Shown here one piece after another: positions 14,525 through 14,579 of a DNA stretch of 14,579 nt. Position 1 is the first letter of the stretch; each line of letters opens with the position of its first letter. Made by a program: the position numbers and the translations under genes. The stretch is from an uncultured Clostridia bacterium. GTDB lineage: Bacteria > Bacillota > Clostridia > Peptostreptococcales > Anaerovoracaceae. The notes beneath the pieces are model-generated. The model worked only from the letters and a program-made list of their open reading frames with translations, was not told where the DNA came from and made no database searches. The DNA lies in the NCBI GenBank assembly GCA_946541285.1, contig CAMNJG010000017.1:1-14579 (forward strand). The letters run 5' to 3'.

Positions 14525-14546
14525 ACAGAACGGGTTGCCGTTCTGT
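14525..14546. repeat. Perfect 9-bp inverted repeat upstream of the mgtE promoter
   Basis: ACAGAACGG and CCGTTCTGT around a 4-nt loop GTTG (plus sense). No T-run follows on either strand, so it is not a clear intrinsic terminator. It lies about 30 bp upstream of the mgtE -35 box. It could be the end of an upstream gene's transcript or a regulator site. Nothing else is seen from 14547 to the window end. Confidence 0.5.
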
Positions 14547-14579
14547 GTCCGGCCAGATTTCTGTGAGAAAACGCTACGT

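Noticed and set aside
1..14579. CRISPR arrays, insertion sequences, tRNA or rRNA genes, prophage or defence genes
   Set aside because: Looked for; no regularly spaced repeats, transposase motifs, tRNA-like cloverleaf or rRNA sequence were seen.

Overview
The window looks like chromosomal DNA from a Gram-positive anaerobe of the class Clostridia (Bacillota), probably an uncultured gut or rumen lineage. This is inferred from gene families: a split transketolase, a CsaB/SLH cell-surface system, DUF4330 proteins, an SLH-anchored phosphodiester glycosidase, an MgtE transporter, a moderately GC-rich base composition and strong AGGAGG ribosome binding sites. No rRNA or tRNA is present to fix the taxonomy. 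Every gene I can support lies on the minus strand, so transcription runs from right to left. The plus-strand open frames are antisense shadows.

Right end (12779-14579): a Mg2+ transporter gene (mgtE) with its own promoter (perfect TATAAT), a leader of about 250 nt rich in hairpins, a textbook Shine-Dalgarno and a probable intrinsic terminator at its stop codon. A 164-bp gap follows. It holds one copy of a dispersed repeat of the 'GTCATTCTGAGGAGCGAAGCGA' type. That copy supplies the ribosome binding site and start codon of a possible 31-codon ORF that ends in a 4-nt overlap with the next gene.

Centre and left (1-12634): one long, tightly packed cluster that appears to be an operon for a secondary cell-wall polymer and the proteins that bind it. 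In transcription order it holds: a secreted phosphodiester glycosidase with three C-terminal SLH repeats; a MurJ-type lipid flippase; an O-antigen-ligase/polymerase-like membrane protein; two paralogous single-span DUF4330 proteins; a fusion of a GT4 glycosyltransferase with the CsaB polysaccharide pyruvyl transferase; a TagA/WecG-type ManNAc transferase; the two halves of a split transketolase; and an rRNA uracil methyltransferase (RlmD type) cut by the left edge close to its C-terminus. Five consecutive junctions overlap by 1-4 nt, so translation is probably coupled from the DUF4330 pair through the second transketolase half.

How the genes fit together: TagA homologues add ManNAc to a lipid-linked GlcNAc. 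CsaB adds a pyruvyl ketal to the polymer. A flippase and a ligase export it and attach or polymerise it. SLH domains bind pyruvylated wall polymer. The cluster therefore encodes both the probable ligand and a protein carrying its receptor domain. The two DUF4330 proteins sit in the middle of this set and are the main unknowns.
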